Below, piece by piece: positions 8,441 through 17,322 of a DNA stretch of 64,000 nt (the stretch's first letter is position 1; each line of letters begins with the position of its first letter). The translations under genes were made by a program, and so were the position numbers. The notes beneath the pieces were generated by a model, which was given only the letters and a program-made list of their open reading frames with translations, was not told the origin of the DNA and made no database searches. Source of the stretch: an uncultured Bacteroidota bacterium (lineage in GTDB: Bacteria > Bacteroidota > Bacteroidia > JADZBD01); NCBI GenBank assembly GCA_937924855.1, contig CALEYQ010000045.1, positions 23,624 to 87,623 of the forward strand, in the 5' to 3' direction.

Positions 8441-9742
8441 ATGAAAACCGGTATTTGGTTTTTGCCTTTTTGGGCTTTTTTTCTTTGTTGTTTTCCGGCC
8501 CTTTCTCAGGGAAAAGACGAAAAGCTTGAGGCCGCTATAAAAAAGCTTGAACTTCAAAAAAATCCCGATTCGAACCGCGTGCTTGCCTTGAACGAACTTG
8601 CCCGGGAGTATAGGCGAACGGATGTAGGGCAGGCCTTTAAAAATGCCAGAGAGGCATTGAAGCTGGCCCGGGAAATTTCTTTTTCCAGAGGCGAAGCCAT
8701 GGCGCTTACCACCCTTGGTGTTATGCTTAAAGATCAGGGCAATCCTGATTCCGCTCTGGTGTATCATTTCGACGCTTTAAAGATTTGTGAAGAGAATCCG
8801 GGCTTAAAAAAATTAAGAGCAAGGGTTTTGAATAACATTGGCGTTTCCTATAAAGACAAGCTGGATTTTGCAAGTGCGGTAAAATATTATTCTTCGGCCA
8901 TTAAAATTAACGAAGAGCTAAAAGACAACGAAGGTCTAGGGATGTGCTACAATAATATTGGCATTATTTACAAACGACAGGGAGAAAATGAAAAAGCGCT
9001 AGAGAATTTCAAAAAGGCGGGAGAGTTTCACCTTAAAAACAATGACCCCCTTTCGCGCTCCAAGGTTTTAAACAACATGGCTTCCATTTATTTGCGGTTG
9101 AATCAATTTAAAGAGGCCTTTGAGGTGTTAGCTGAAGGTGAACAATTAATGAAAAAGAATAAGGATAACGGCTCACTTGCTATTCTTTACGGACACTACA
9201 CCGTAGCCATGAGAAAAACCGGAAATCTTGAGAAAGCGGAGGAGTATTGTATCCTTTCCGGAAAAATTTTCAAGGAACTGAATGATCTGGATGGACTTGC
9301 AGCCAACTATTTTGACCTTGCCGAAATTCAGATTTTAAAAAAGAAATACAACGACGCCTTGTATTTTGCCGAACAGGGTCTTGATATTTCCAAAAAGATT
9401 GGGAAGGTTGAAACATTGATGGAGGGTCATTTGGTTTTATCGCAGGCTTACGAAGGCCTGAGCGACTATAAAAAAGCCCTCGACCACCATAAAAAAATGA
9501 TGCTGTTTAAAGACAGTATCCGGAAAACGGAAGATGTGGAAACCGCCCGCCTTTTTCAGGCCCGCTTTGAAAGCGACAGGAGAGAGTGGGAGCTGGGTCG
9601 CCTCAAGGAACAGGAAGAGGTAATAAAAAAAACCAGGGCAAGAAACAGAATCATTATCTATTCCCTTTCCGGCCTTTGTGTTTTGCTGGCCGGGTCTCTG
9701 CTGGTATTGCTAAAAAAGAGAAAGAAAACTACCGGACAATAA
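8441..9742 (+). CDS. Membrane-anchored TPR protein
   Basis: A 433-residue protein with a signal peptide (GIWFLPFWAFFLCCFPALSQ). About seven tetratricopeptide repeats cover residues 25-365 (for example LGVMLKDQGNPDSALVYHFDALKI, IGIIYKRQGENEKALENFKKA). A charged helix, one transmembrane helix (RIIIYSLSGLCVLLAGSLLVLL) and a short lysine-rich tail follow. This is the periplasmic input half of the TPR-sensor kinases common in Bacteroidota, but it ends right after the membrane helix with no kinase or HTH output. The ATG at 8441 is chosen for the signal peptide; the frame stays open upstream through the hemA promoter region. Its 3' end overlaps the convergent CotH gene by 14 bases. Confidence 0.8.
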   Translation: MKTGIWFLPFWAFFLCCFPALSQGKDEKLEAAIKKLELQKNPDSNRVLALNELAREYRRTDVGQAFKNAREALKLAREISFSRGEAMALTTLGVMLKDQGNPDSALVYHFDALKICEENPGLKKLRARVLNNIGVSYKDKLDFASAVKYYSSAIKINEELKDNEGLGMCYNNIGIIYKRQGENEKALENFKKAGEFHLKNNDPLSRSKVLNNMASIYLRLNQFKEAFEVLAEGEQLMKKNKDNGSLAILYGHYTVAMRKTGNLEKAEEYCILSGKIFKELNDLDGLAANYFDLAEIQILKKKYNDALYFAEQGLDISKKIGKVETLMEGHLVLSQAYEGLSDYKKALDHHKKMMLFKDSIRKTEDVETARLFQARFESDRREWELGRLKEQEEVIKKTRARNRIIIYSLSGLCVLLAGSLLVLLKKRKKTTGQ

Positions 9743-11360
9743 TTTTTTTCGAAAGCTGCATTGGCCCGGATTGTCCACGCAGGAAGTATATCCCCGGCGG
9801 CAGGCTAAGCGTTTCTCCGGAAAACAAAACCTCATTGTTTCCTGCATCAAAAGGCTTTTCTTCCCGGGAAACCAATCTTCCCGAAGCATCTATTATTTCC
9901 CAGTGCATGGTTCCGGATTCAAAGCCAAAGAAGCTTACCTGAAATGTGCCGGAATTTGGATTGGGATACACAGCGAAGGAATAGTCGGAATAATTTTCCT
10001 GGTGCTGGCTCAGGGTTGTGCAGGTGCCTGGAAGGTTTTGATCCAGCCAGGCGATGCGGTTCCGCAGCCAGTTTTTAAGTTCGTCGATTTCTTCCTGATA
10101 AGTTTGAGGAATGGGGTTTGGGTTAGGCCATACATATTGACCCAGGATAGGCCAGCGGGTAAAATTTCTTGCTTGTGATTCATCCAGATAAATCCTCATC
10201 GAGTCGATATAATGGAACAACTTTGTAGTGTCGAGGAGGTTTGACCTCCAGTAGGTCCATTGGCATTTTACAGCCTCGGTAAAGGATGGGTCCTGGAGCA
10301 AACGCCCCCACCAGAAAGGCACCTGATAACCATCGTTCGGGCAAACATTTCCAAATTGATACGCCCAGCCGGTAACGGAACTGCCACCACAATAATTGGC
10401 GTTGGCCCAGGCAATATCGTAATCCCATACGGGTCCCATGGTAAGCTTTCCGCCCTTGCTGTACTTGTCTTTGAAAAAATAGGTTGAAATCCGGTAACCA
10501 TCCACATTTTTGGATAGTTCATTGAGCAAAAAGTAATCCGCAAAGGAATAGTGCTTTGCATACCTTTTATAGCCTGTCTGCGGGTTGGTAAAGTTGGATC
10601 CGGAGAGGGCCGTTTCAAAGCTGTCTACATATTGCTGAATGTAAGTCCTCTGTTGAACCGTAATGCTGTCGGGCTTGGGATATTCGTATTGTATTCTAAT
10701 GGTTTGGCCGTTGGGTGAAACCGCCGGTGGATAGGGGGAAGTCCAAAATGAACCCCCGTTGCCCGTGAACTTATCAATCTTTAAAATATATCCGCCGGTG
10801 AGATTGTCGCCTGTATTTTCGGTGGGTTTTAGTTTGGCAATTTTTACGCGGTTCTTATCCCGTTTTATCTTTTCCATCAACACATAAACCCCCTGATATT
10901 GTCCGTTCAGGACTACTTCTACATATCGGGTCCGTGCCGCATAATAACCCATGTTTTCCGAAATATAATAAGCCAGCACATTGTTTAGCAGTGACTTATC
11001 GGAATAGTTGGCGCTGAGAATCCAGTCGCTTTCGGTGGGCATTCCTAAAAGGGCTGTGTCAATCTGGTTCCCGAAAATGTCGGTGGTTTCAAAGCCGTAA
11101 GATTTTTTGGGAAACATCTGGCTGCTGCTGCCCCTTTGCTCAATCATTACTTTCCCGTTGTAGTGGTTGAAGGGGTCGGTCATGTAATTCCTGTTTCCGG
11201 CCCCGTTGAAAATAATGCCCATATCAACCATTATTTTCGGATTATCCGGAATGTTCTGGCTATTGGTGTTAATTACCACTATGGGTAAATTCGAAGAGGT
11301 AAAATTTACCTGGGCCAGGAATACGGCCGGGGCAAAAAGGAGGATTAGGAAGATTTTCAT
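9729..11360 (-). CDS. Secreted CotH-kinase family protein with T9SS sorting domain
   Basis: About 543 residues. It starts with a signal peptide (KIFLILLFAPAVFLAQ), followed by the CotH kinase fold: GKVMIEQRGSSSQMFPKKSYGFET near the start, VLNGQYQGVYVLMEKIKRDKNRVKI, the catalytic-region motif GPVWDYDIAWAN, then a helical tail. The family comprises atypical kinases first known from Bacillus spore-coat CotH. The last ~85 residues are a type A T9SS sorting domain (FAVYPNPNSGTFQVSFFG...GIYFLRG, ending KKIIVR), so it should reach the cell surface. The ATG at 11360 is chosen because it begins the signal peptide. A second CotH protein is encoded about 6 kb away. Substrate unknown. Confidence 0.88.
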   Translation of the reverse strand: MKIFLILLFAPAVFLAQVNFTSSNLPIVVINTNSQNIPDNPKIMVDMGIIFNGAGNRNYMTDPFNHYNGKVMIEQRGSSSQMFPKKSYGFETTDIFGNQIDTALLGMPTESDWILSANYSDKSLLNNVLAYYISENMGYYAARTRYVEVVLNGQYQGVYVLMEKIKRDKNRVKIAKLKPTENTGDNLTGGYILKIDKFTGNGGSFWTSPYPPAVSPNGQTIRIQYEYPKPDSITVQQRTYIQQYVDSFETALSGSNFTNPQTGYKRYAKHYSFADYFLLNELSKNVDGYRISTYFFKDKYSKGGKLTMGPVWDYDIAWANANYCGGSSVTGWAYQFGNVCPNDGYQVPFWWGRLLQDPSFTEAVKCQWTYWRSNLLDTTKLFHYIDSMRIYLDESQARNFTRWPILGQYVWPNPNPIPQTYQEEIDELKNWLRNRIAWLDQNLPGTCTTLSQHQENYSDYSFAVYPNPNSGTFQVSFFGFESGTMHWEIIDASGRLVSREEKPFDAGNNEVLFSGETLSLPPGIYFLRGQSGPMQLSKKIIVR

Positions 11361-11456
11361 GGGAGGTAAAAGATAAAAGTACAAATCTTCTTCAATTTAT
11401 CACACAGGGCATTTCCCGGCTCGGGGATTATTTTTAATTTAGGTACTCCGGAAATC

Positions 11457-12824
11457 ATGCAGGCAAAGCCCTTTAAAATAGTTCTTGTAATTACTCTCCT
11501 TTTGGTGCAGGGAATTTCCATGGCCCAAAAACCCGATGAGGACAAAGGAACCATTGAAATTTTGGGTCAGCTCAGCAGTATGAGCGATCAGGGAAAGCTT
11601 GAAGGGGTGGTGATTACGGTTTACAAAGGCTCCCAAAAGGTAGATGAATTCAAAAGCGATAAGAAGGGGAATTTCAGAGTGGTGCTTTATCCGAACACCG
11701 GCGAATACGCCATTCGCTTCTCCTATCCTCTGCATGTTTCCATGTATTGCATGGTTAATACAAGCATTCCCGAAAAGAGTCTTCCCTTCTGGGGGGGGCA
11801 TAAATTTGTAAATCTTCCCCTTTGGCCAACCAACACCAAAGAGATTAACATATATGCCTTCAAGGATTATCCTTTTGCAAAAATCCGCTGGGAAAAGAAA
11901 AGTTTTGGTGAAGACCTTGCTCATTTTGAGTTTTTCAAAAAGAAGGTGGAAGACATTGAAGAACTGGCAAGCATTCGCCAGAAAGAAATAGAGGAGGCAA
12001 ATAAAAAGGAAAAAGAGCGGAAGGAAAAGGAAGAAAAGGAAAGACTTGAAAAAGAGCGAAAGGAAAAGGAACTTACCGACAAGGAGCTGGCCCTGAAAGA
12101 ACTGCTTGAAAAAGAGAAAAAGGAGCGCGAACAACTGGAACTGGAGCAAAAGGAAAAGGCCTTAAAACAAAAGAAGCTTCTGGAAGAACAAAAAAGACTT
12201 GAAGAGGAATTGGCCAAAAAGAAGGAAGAAAATGTTTCCGACGAAGTTAAAATGAAGCAGGAAAAGGAAATCAAAGAAAAGATCAAAGAGAAAAACCAAG
12301 CCATTACTTCCCAGTACCGCAGTGAACTTTTGATCATGGTGGCAGAAAACGAAAAGAAGATGAAAGAGGAGTCGATGCTGAAAAAGAAAATGGAATCAGA
12401 CGCCAATGCCATTGCCGAAAAACTCAGAAGGGAGGAAGAGCTTAAAACCAAAATTGAATTGCTGGAAAAGGAAATAGCCGGACTGAAAGCCAAAAATCAG
12501 CAGAACTCCCTTAACCGTATTGTTGAAATAAATGGAATAATTAAAACCACGGCCGAGGTGGAAAAATCCATACGGGAGGAAAAAGTAAAAACCATTCCCG
12601 ATGTAAAATCTTACTCCAGTCCCACGGTTCCCATTATTACCACCACGCTTAGCCAGGGGGTATTCAGTTATACCACCTATATTGAAATTGTGGCGGGGAA
12701 GGAGAAAGTAATGCTTTCGAAGGAATATTATGTTTGGGGAACCGAACAGTTTTACAAAGACGGGAAAGAAATCTCGAGACTTGACTTTATCCGTGAGATT
12801 CTGAAATATAAAAACATGAAATAA
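11457..12824 (+). CDS. Exported coiled-coil protein with N-terminal beta-sandwich-like domain
   Basis: A 455-residue protein, function not recognised. A signal peptide (IVLVITLLLVQGISMAQ) is followed by about 110 residues resembling a carboxypeptidase-regulatory-like beta-sandwich (GVVITVYKGSQKVDEFKSDKKGNFRVVL). Residues ~155-345 are an extreme Lys/Glu-rich heptad region predicted to form a long coiled coil. The last ~100 residues look folded (FSYTTYIEIVAGKEKVMLSKEYYVWGTEQFYKDGKEIS). It lies four bases upstream of the propeller/SpoIIE sensor, so the two are probably co-transcribed. It may be a periplasmic structural or signalling partner of that sensor; that is inference from position only. 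Confidence 0.7.
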   Translation: MQAKPFKIVLVITLLLVQGISMAQKPDEDKGTIEILGQLSSMSDQGKLEGVVITVYKGSQKVDEFKSDKKGNFRVVLYPNTGEYAIRFSYPLHVSMYCMVNTSIPEKSLPFWGGHKFVNLPLWPTNTKEINIYAFKDYPFAKIRWEKKSFGEDLAHFEFFKKKVEDIEELASIRQKEIEEANKKEKERKEKEEKERLEKERKEKELTDKELALKELLEKEKKEREQLELEQKEKALKQKKLLEEQKRLEEELAKKKEENVSDEVKMKQEKEIKEKIKEKNQAITSQYRSELLIMVAENEKKMKEESMLKKKMESDANAIAEKLRREEELKTKIELLEKEIAGLKAKNQQNSLNRIVEINGIIKTTAEVEKSIREEKVKTIPDVKSYSSPTVPIITTTLSQGVFSYTTYIEIVAGKEKVMLSKEYYVWGTEQFYKDGKEISRLDFIREILKYKNMK

Positions 12825-12828
12825 TAAT

Positions 12829-15800
12829 ATGGCAATCCAAAAATATTTTTTTGCAGCGGTTTTGTTTTTTTTGCCGGCTTATTTTTCAGCTCAAACCACC
12901 GGCTTCATTCAGTATTCCGTTGAAAAAGGAATGGTCCAGAGTCAGGTTCAAACGCTGATTCAGGACGATCAGGGAAACCTGTGGATAGGAACATTGGGAG
13001 GTTTGTCGAGATCCAATGGTCTAGCATTTAAATCATTTACCCGGAAAGATAGGTTGGCGGAAGACTGGGTAACAACATCATTCAAAGACAAACTGGGAAA
13101 CCTCTGGTTTGGTCATTGGGGAGGCGGGGTTTCTATTTTTAATGCTGAGCTGAATAAGTTCATTAACCTGAATGTTGAAGTATATACCCGTTTTAAAAGT
13201 ATCAACGCCATAATGGAAGATGAGGCAGGAAGTATTTGGTTGGCTACAGAGGGTGCGGGCATATACAAATTCAATCCGCTGGCAAATACCATGATCAGCT
13301 TAGGTGTAAAAGAGGGACTGCCCGGAGAAGTGGTTTCAAGTTTGCTGATGGATGATTTTGGAAATGTATGGATTGGAACCAATAACGGGCTGGCGGTTTA
13401 CATGAGCGATAAAGACATTACCAGTCCTTCCTCTTATGTAATTTTAAATCCCGGCAACTCAGCCCTCCCCGGATCCTCAATTTCCTGTTTAAAGAAAATT
13501 TCAGGGGGCGAGATTTGGGTGGGAACCCAGGATGGGGGCATTGCTGTTATTAAATCATCCGGAGTTAAAGCCCCTGCCTCTATTTCTAAAACTTCGGGAA
13601 GCATGTACACCCTTTCTTCGGGACAAGGCCTGCCCTCGATGAACATAAAGACCATTTTCGAGGACAGCAGGAATAATGTTTGGGTGGGAACCCTTGGTGG
13701 TGGCGCATGCATGATTGTTCCGGTTCAGGGAAAGGACTGGACGGGAGCGCGGTTTAAATCGTACGGAACCCGGCAGGGATTGAATTATTATAACGTAAAT
13801 GCCATTTATGAAGATCGTGAAGCAAATGTTTGGATAGGAACCGATGTGGGTTTGAATCAATATGTGGGCGAGCGGTTTCAGATTTTTGATGAAGCCGATG
13901 GCATGAGCAATAATCTCGTCTGGTCTGTTTATGTTGACCGATCCGGAAACATCTGGCACGGAACAAATTTCGGGGTAACCCGTTTTACGCCCTCCATCAA
14001 TGCACAGGGGACCCGAACCTATGCCATTAAAAATTTCGGAACCAAAGACGGACTCACCAGCAATGCGGTATTGAGTATTCTGGAAGATAAAAAGGGCGAT
14101 ATGTGGTTTGGTTGTGGTTATGGGGGAATTTGTCGCCTGAAAAAGGGCAGCAATAAAATTGAATCCATGAATAACGGAGAGAATAATCTGAAAAACTTTT
14201 CTGTTTATTCTATTGCCGAGGATAAGTTCGGAAACTTGTGGTTCGGGTCAAGGCTGGGAGCCACCCGCTACGATCAAAGCGGGGGAAAGTTCAGAAACTA
14301 TACAGCAGATGACGGACTTGGCGCGACAAATATTTACCGCATCTACAGCGACAGCAGAGGCATTTTATGGTTTGGACCTTTGGGAGGAAATCTAACCAGC
14401 TTCGACGGATCCAGCTTCCGGAAACACGATGAGTCTTCGGGGATGAACAGTCGATTCATTCTTTGTATTTCCGAAGACCGGAATAACAATGTTTGGTTTG
14501 GTACTTACGGAAACGGACTGTATAAATACAATGGAGAAAAGTTCATCAATTATACGGTTGAACACGGCCTTTCATCCCCCAGTCCTTATGCCATTATTTC
14601 CGACGCCCATAATAATGTTTGGATCGGTACCACAAACGGCGTTGACCGTTTTGATGCCAACAAATACACCTTCCGTCATTATGGAAAAGCCGAAGGGTTT
14701 TATGGAGTAGAAGTAAATCCTAATGCCATTGCCGTTGATGCCGACAATCAGGTTTGGTTCGGGTCTATCGTTGGAGCCGTAAAATTTAATCCCGATCAGG
14801 ATCACATAAATGAGAAGGAACCAATACTCAGTCTTACCGGGCTGAAATTGTTTTTCCGCGACACCCTTTTTCCGGTAGATAATACCTTTCCTTATTTTAA
14901 CAATCACATAACATTTAAATATGCCGGGGTGAGTCTTACCAATCCCTCGCGCGTGAAATACATGTATCGCCTGCTTGGACAGAGCGAGGAGTGGTCTCCT
15001 CCCTTGTCTAATTATGAAGCTACTTTTGCCGGCCTCACTCACGGAGACTATATTTTTGAACTAAAGGCCTGCAATAACGACGGCGTGTGGACGGAGGAGC
15101 CCCTGCAATATAAATTTACCATTACGCCACCCTTTTATAAAACAAGATGGTTTTATTTTCTGGTAGGAATTGTTTCTCTTTTCCTTTTGCTGATTGCCGA
15201 CCGGATAAGGGTTTCAAAACTACGCAGTGCCAAGGCGCGCCTGGAGGCCATGGTTGAAAAGCGTACTCTGGAACTGGCCTATAAAAACGAAGAACTGGCT
15301 GAAAAGAACAAAGACATTACCGACAGTATTAAATATGCAAAGCGGATTCAGGAAGCCATCCTTCCCCCCGAAAAACTCATCCGGAAGTTTGTATCTGAGT
15401 TTTTTATTTTTTACAAGCCCAAGGATATTGTGAGCGGTGATTTTTACTGGATGCACCAGCAAGGCAATAATGTTTTGGTGGCTGCAGTGGATTGTACCGG
15501 CCACGGTGTTCCCGGAGCTCTGATGAGTATAGTGGGAAATAATCTTTTAAATAAGGCATTGGATGAGGTGGCGAATGTTGATACCGCAGGCATTCTCAAC
15601 CGTTTGAATCAGGGCCTTGCCGACACCATTAAAACATCTTTCTCCGAAGACTCGCTGAGAGACGGAATGGACTTGTCGCTGATTAATATTAATTTCAGCA
15701 GAAAGGAATTGACCTATTCAGGCGCTTACAATCCTGCCTATGTAATTCGCGGACAGGAACTGATAGAGTTGATACCTGATAAAATCAGCATTGGCAGTTA

Positions 15801-16068
15801 CAATGAAGAGCCTAACCGGAAGTTCGGATCGCAAACCGTAAATCTTGAAAAAGGCGATGCTATTTATTTGTTTACCGACGGCTATGCCGACCAGTTTGGG
15901 GGCCCTAACGGAAAAAAATTCAAATACAATCAGTTTAAAAATCTTCTTGTCGATATTCAAAACCTTCCCATGGAAGAGCAAAAGAAACTGCTCGAAAGGA
16001 ATATTGAAGAGTGGAGGGGAGACCTGGAGCAGGTTGATGACATCCTGGTGATCGGAATTAAAGTTTAG
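12829..16068 (+). CDS. Two-component-propeller sensor with SpoIIE-type PP2C phosphatase output
   Basis: A 1079-residue one-protein signalling system. Signal peptide at 1-21. About 14 repeats of the two-component-regulator propeller (motif GNLWIGTLGG, NVWIGTNNGL, DMWFGCGYGG) form two periplasmic seven-bladed propellers to about residue 660. A Y_Y_Y beta-sandwich (VKYMYRLLGQSEEWSPPL...GDYIFELKACNNDG) follows, then one membrane helix (about 765-785), a coiled coil, and a cytoplasmic SpoIIE domain. The PP2C metal-binding motifs are present: SGDFYWM, VAAVDCTGHGVPGAL, FTDGYADQFGG. The output should dephosphorylate serine/threonine, typically on an anti-sigma-factor antagonist; none is encoded nearby. 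Ligand unknown. Confidence 0.9.
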   Translation: MAIQKYFFAAVLFFLPAYFSAQTTGFIQYSVEKGMVQSQVQTLIQDDQGNLWIGTLGGLSRSNGLAFKSFTRKDRLAEDWVTTSFKDKLGNLWFGHWGGGVSIFNAELNKFINLNVEVYTRFKSINAIMEDEAGSIWLATEGAGIYKFNPLANTMISLGVKEGLPGEVVSSLLMDDFGNVWIGTNNGLAVYMSDKDITSPSSYVILNPGNSALPGSSISCLKKISGGEIWVGTQDGGIAVIKSSGVKAPASISKTSGSMYTLSSGQGLPSMNIKTIFEDSRNNVWVGTLGGGACMIVPVQGKDWTGARFKSYGTRQGLNYYNVNAIYEDREANVWIGTDVGLNQYVGERFQIFDEADGMSNNLVWSVYVDRSGNIWHGTNFGVTRFTPSINAQGTRTYAIKNFGTKDGLTSNAVLSILEDKKGDMWFGCGYGGICRLKKGSNKIESMNNGENNLKNFSVYSIAEDKFGNLWFGSRLGATRYDQSGGKFRNYTADDGLGATNIYRIYSDSRGILWFGPLGGNLTSFDGSSFRKHDESSGMNSRFILCISEDRNNNVWFGTYGNGLYKYNGEKFINYTVEHGLSSPSPYAIISDAHNNVWIGTTNGVDRFDANKYTFRHYGKAEGFYGVEVNPNAIAVDADNQVWFGSIVGAVKFNPDQDHINEKEPILSLTGLKLFFRDTLFPVDNTFPYFNNHITFKYAGVSLTNPSRVKYMYRLLGQSEEWSPPLSNYEATFAGLTHGDYIFELKACNNDGVWTEEPLQYKFTITPPFYKTRWFYFLVGIVSLFLLLIADRIRVSKLRSAKARLEAMVEKRTLELAYKNEELAEKNKDITDSIKYAKRIQEAILPPEKLIRKFVSEFFIFYKPKDIVSGDFYWMHQQGNNVLVAAVDCTGHGVPGALMSIVGNNLLNKALDEVANVDTAGILNRLNQGLADTIKTSFSEDSLRDGMDLSLININFSRKELTYSGAYNPAYVIRGQELIELIPDKISIGSYNEEPNRKFGSQTVNLEKGDAIYLFTDGYADQFGGPNGKKFKYNQFKNLLVDIQNLPMEEQKKLLERNIEEWRGDLEQVDDILVIGIKV

Positions 16069-16538
16069 TGTTCCCGACGGCGATTGAATAGAAAGTCGGA
16101 GCAATAATAAACGGTTCCCACGCCTCCAAAAAAGAAAATTCCAAGAAGGAATAGGATAAAATAATCACTGGGGTGGCTTAGGGTTGATTCATCCATAAAC
16201 ATGGCCAAACCATAAGCTACATATCCGCTTAAACTAAGTCCGCCCAAAAAAGAAACAGCGCCCAGAACATTCAGCCAAAGCGGCAAAGGGGGATTTTTTT
16301 CTTTTACTCCCTCTCCTCCGAATTGTATATCAATAATTTCCAGGTCCGGATTCAGGTCTTTGATGGCCGTACCCCGGTTATAAGTAGCCAGTGAAAAACC
16401 AAGTCCGGCACATCCGCCCGCAACATAAGCCAGGGCAAACACATCGGCTCTCACCAGAAAAAGGTAAATGCCGAACAACAAACAGCAGGCCGAGGCCAGA
16501 ATCATAAATACACCGGCGGTTCGCTTAAGTGGTTTCAT
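16065..16538 (-). CDS. Small multi-pass membrane protein, unrecognised
   Basis: A 157-residue protein with four predicted membrane helices (about 8-28, 33-50, 86-108 and 126-147) and an Asn/Glu-rich loop between the second and third. It ends in the basic tail NRRREH. I recognise no family. Its stop overlaps the stop of the SpoIIE sensor gene by four bases in convergent orientation. It has a normal ATG start. Confidence 0.6.
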   Translation of the reverse strand: MKPLKRTAGVFMILASACCLLFGIYLFLVRADVFALAYVAGGCAGLGFSLATYNRGTAIKDLNPDLEIIDIQFGGEGVKEKNPPLPLWLNVLGAVSFLGGLSLSGYVAYGLAMFMDESTLSHPSDYFILFLLGIFFFGGVGTVYYCSDFLFNRRREH

Positions 16539-16599
16539 TTATTTAAAGGTAAAACAAAATTCATGGATCGGTTTTTCAAATATAGAATTTATGTCCCTC

Positions 16600-17322
16600 T
16601 TAGTTTCTAAGATTTAGCCGGGCATATTTGGCTTCAAAATTTCTTTGAATCCGGAATCCGAGTAATAATGAATTCATGGCCGGTTTGGGTTCATGCTTTT
16701 GTGCACGGCTTCTGTTATATTCAACAAAAAGACGGTATTTTTTATAAAAAACCCGTTCGTATCCCACGCTCCAACCCAGATCGAAAAACCGGTTCATATT
16801 GGTGTAAGGAAAATTGTGGCCCAAATGGAACCCGCCGTAAAAATTTCTGGGGGAATAATATTTGCCGAAAAAATACCTGCGTATGGCAATACCGGGATTA
16901 ATGATTCCAAGATCATTTCCCGCCTGTACATTTAAATAAGCAAAAAGGCAAAATCTTCCGTTGCGCATTATTCCGCCCCGGGCATCAAACCGGAATCCGG
17001 AAAGCGAAACCGTATCTATCCTTTGGGTAATCTGATTTTTCCAGCCCATGGGACCAAAACCAAAAGAAAACATGGGAGTGCTCCAGGATAAACCACTTAT
17101 GCTGTCTATTGAAGTTCTTAAAATTATTTTTTCGGAATAGTCCTGCTTTAACAATCGTATGGCGGAGGAATCTGAAAAAATTACCTTTCCGGTTTCCACC
17201 TCCCCGCTTTTTAAAATTACTTTGTCGGGAGGCATTAAGTAACGAACGCTGCCCCTGTATTTTTGTGCAGACACGACGAATGTCAGCAGCAGAAAAAAAG
17301 CAACGATTATCCCTGCCCTCAT
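16600..17322 (-). CDS. Exported outer-membrane-like beta-strand protein, unrecognised
   Basis: About 240 residues. The chosen ATG at 17322 begins a signal peptide (RAGIIVAFFLLLTFVVSAQ). The mature N-terminus (VILKSGEVETGKVIFSDSSAIRL) resembles a small beta domain. The C-terminal half alternates aromatic and polar residues (NFYGGFHLGHNFPYTNMNRFFDLGWSVGYERVFYKK) in the style of an outer-membrane barrel. The start codon overlaps the stop of the upstream CotH gene as ATGA, which implies translational coupling and a shared job with that secreted protein. An in-frame ATG at 17349 would lie inside the CotH gene and add residues before the signal peptide, so I reject it. Confidence 0.65.
   Translation of the reverse strand: MRAGIIVAFFLLLTFVVSAQKYRGSVRYLMPPDKVILKSGEVETGKVIFSDSSAIRLLKQDYSEKIILRTSIDSISGLSWSTPMFSFGFGPMGWKNQITQRIDTVSLSGFRFDARGGIMRNGRFCLFAYLNVQAGNDLGIINPGIAIRRYFFGKYYSPRNFYGGFHLGHNFPYTNMNRFFDLGWSVGYERVFYKKYRLFVEYNRSRAQKHEPKPAMNSLLLGFRIQRNFEAKYARLNLRN

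Noticed and set aside
11439..12149. 236-codon minus-strand frame opposite the coiled-coil gene
   Set aside because: A Phe/Leu-rich mirror of Lys/Glu codons; typical antisense artefact.
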